Origin: Pedobacter sp. PAMC26386
GTDB taxonomy: Bacteria > Bacteroidota > Bacteroidia > Sphingobacteriales > Sphingobacteriaceae
Assembly (NCBI GenBank): GCA_014302835.1
Contig: CP060294.1
Location: 124,001-188,000 of the forward strand
Length of the DNA stretch: 64,000 nucleotides
Direction: 5' to 3'
In this document: positions 62,942 to 64,000 of the stretch, piece by piece
Numbering within the stretch: the first letter of the stretch is position 1
Layout: each line of letters starts with the position of its first letter
Made by a program: the position numbers and the translations under genes
The notes under the pieces: model-generated
The model's database searches: none
The model's input: the letters and a program-made list of their open reading frames with translations, nothing else
Told to the model about the DNA's origin: nothing

Positions 62942-64000
62942 ATGAAGAAGACGGATGTAGCTGTAATTGGAATGTCTTGCATTTTCCCGGGTGCGGGGGA
63001 TCTGGATACATTCTGGAAAAATATAATAAATAAGGTTGATTCTACTCAAGTAGTGCCACCGGATCGTATAGATCCTGTACACTTCGATAAAGATTCTACT
63101 GGTGTAGACAGGTTCTATTGTAACAAAGGTGGTTTTATTCCTGAATACAGCTTCGATCCACAACGTTTTGGAATTCTTCCTGTAGCGGTGAATGGTACAG
63201 AACCCGATCATCTGCTTACGCTGGATTTGGTTTACAGCGCTTTGGAAGATGCTGGTGTCTTTGAAAAAAACACTTCACTGGAAAAGACGGGTATCATTAT
63301 CGGAAAAGGTAATTATGCAGGTCCGGGAGCAACAAGAGCTATTGAAATTGTAAGAACCGGAGAACAGATTGCAGCAGTATTGAAAGATTTACTTCCACAT
63401 CTGGAAGAAGCAGATATAGCTAAAGTAAAACATGAATTTCAGTCACGTAAAGGCCGTTTCGGACCGGATACGGCAATGGGACTGATACCGAATTTAGTTG
63501 CCTCACTGGTTGCTAACCGTTTAAATCTGGGTGGAGTAGCATTTACACTGGATGCGGCTTGTGCAAGTTCATTGATTGCAATTGATCATGCTGTTCAGGA
63601 ATTAAATAGCGGACGTTGTGATATGGTCATTGCTGGTGGCGTACATGTTGGACAAAATGCAGCTTTTTGGAGTATATTTTCCAATTTAGGTGCCTTATCT
63701 AAACAAGAAAAAATAAAGCCGTTTGATACGCATGCCGATGGTCTAATTATTGGCGAAGGTTGTGGATTTGTTGTTTTAAAGCGTCTGGAAGATGCTGTAA
63801 AAGATGAAGATAGAATTTATGCTGTTCTTAAAGGGGTAGGAGTTAGTAGTGATGGAAGTGGTACAAGTGTGATGAGCCCTTCTGTAAAAGGACAGCTCAG
63901 AGCAATAGAACAGGCCTGGGGGAACTCTGGTGTGTCTCCTGAGACTATTGGTTATATTGAAGCCCATGGTACAGGTACCCCATTAGGAGATAAAACTGAA
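62942..64000 (+). CDS. Second ketosynthase-containing synthase, cut by the window end
   Basis: Starting at ATG 62942, the 353 visible residues are the first part of a ketosynthase: DVAVIGMSCIFPGAGDLD, Cys207 in LDAACASSL, and His342 in EAHGTGTPLGD. The remaining part, including the second catalytic His, lies beyond the window. The gap to the previous gene is 24 bp, so both are one operon. Compared with the first KS it has an extra segment with KGNYAGPGATRAIEI. It could be a PfaB/PfaC-like or chain-length-controlling subunit. Confidence 0.93.
   Translation, partial: MKKTDVAVIGMSCIFPGAGDLDTFWKNIINKVDSTQVVPPDRIDPVHFDKDSTGVDRFYCNKGGFIPEYSFDPQRFGILPVAVNGTEPDHLLTLDLVYSALEDAGVFEKNTSLEKTGIIIGKGNYAGPGATRAIEIVRTGEQIAAVLKDLLPHLEEADIAKVKHEFQSRKGRFGPDTAMGLIPNLVASLVANRLNLGGVAFTLDAACASSLIAIDHAVQELNSGRCDMVIAGGVHVGQNAAFWSIFSNLGALSKQEKIKPFDTHADGLIIGEGCGFVVLKRLEDAVKDEDRIYAVLKGVGVSSDGSGTSVMSPSVKGQLRAIEQAWGNSGVSPETIGYIEAHGTGTPLGDKTE

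Noticed and set aside
62918..63211. Minus-strand 97-codon frame at the junction of the two synthase genes
   Set aside because: It is antisense to the start of the second ketosynthase, which has clear motifs.

Overview
The window reads as a chromosomal segment of a Bacteroidota bacterium, most likely family Sphingobacteriaceae and plausibly Pedobacter. This is inferred from AT-rich DNA, weak Shine-Dalgarno spacing, a SusC/SusD pair, a BatA-type aerotolerance protein, DUF4199, DUF3347 and HYC_CC_PP families, and a GG-leader peptide of the Bacteroidota type. No 16S gene is present, so the genus is a guess.

Layout. 1-12.95 kb is a dense, conserved plus-strand housekeeping block: the end of an L,D-transpeptidase, a BatA-like protein, a dihydroorotase homologue that has lost its metal ligands, an acidic hypothetical, DUF4199, two GT2 glycosyltransferases, a membrane protein, a GH3-family adenylating enzyme, dxr, rseP, hscB and DUF3817. 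13.0-17.75 kb looks like an accessory insertion. It starts at tRNA-Leu(CAA), carries an AKR-SDR-AraC operon, a frameshifted second AKR and a truncated IS5-like transposase, and ends in a degenerate copy of the tRNA 3' end, its terminator and a 28-bp flank. 18.0-27.4 kb holds an SRPBCC protein, a lone SusC/SusD pair, an ArsR-SRPBCC-DoxX-YdeI operon and an MFS pump.

27.6-34.4 kb (minus strand) is a compact peptide-secretion locus. It encodes a C39-like/VKOR/thioredoxin fusion, a 61-residue GG-leader peptide whose predicted mature part has two CX3C motifs, a TlpA-type thioredoxin, a C39-peptidase ABC exporter and an HlyD adaptor. The simplest reading is production, oxidative folding, leader cleavage and export of a disulfide-bonded miniprotein, possibly a bacteriocin. 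It is the best candidate here for an undescribed system.

34.5-43.9 kb is mixed: an HxlR remnant, a sterol desaturase-like enzyme, a TIM-barrel isomerase, an acyltransferase, DUF2625, DUF1801, the selenouridine pair mnmH-selD, a secreted rhodanese-like protein and a TonB. 44.7-49.8 kb is a copper-handling cluster that includes a multicopper oxidase with a C-terminal beta-barrel-like extension. 50-52.9 kb is a three-gene envelope cassette (53-aa PGTGS membrane protein, methyltransferase, sulfatase-fold membrane protein). 55.9 kb to the end opens a large PKS/PUFA-synthase-like cluster. Its first protein (2347 aa) has two nitronate-monooxygenase-like domains, then KS, AT, two ACPs and KR; a second KS protein runs off the window.

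Two intergenic spots 53 kb apart (483-581 and 53795-53885) share an unusual 11-bp periodic element built on TCC/GGA. Several gene remnants mark this as a region of turnover.
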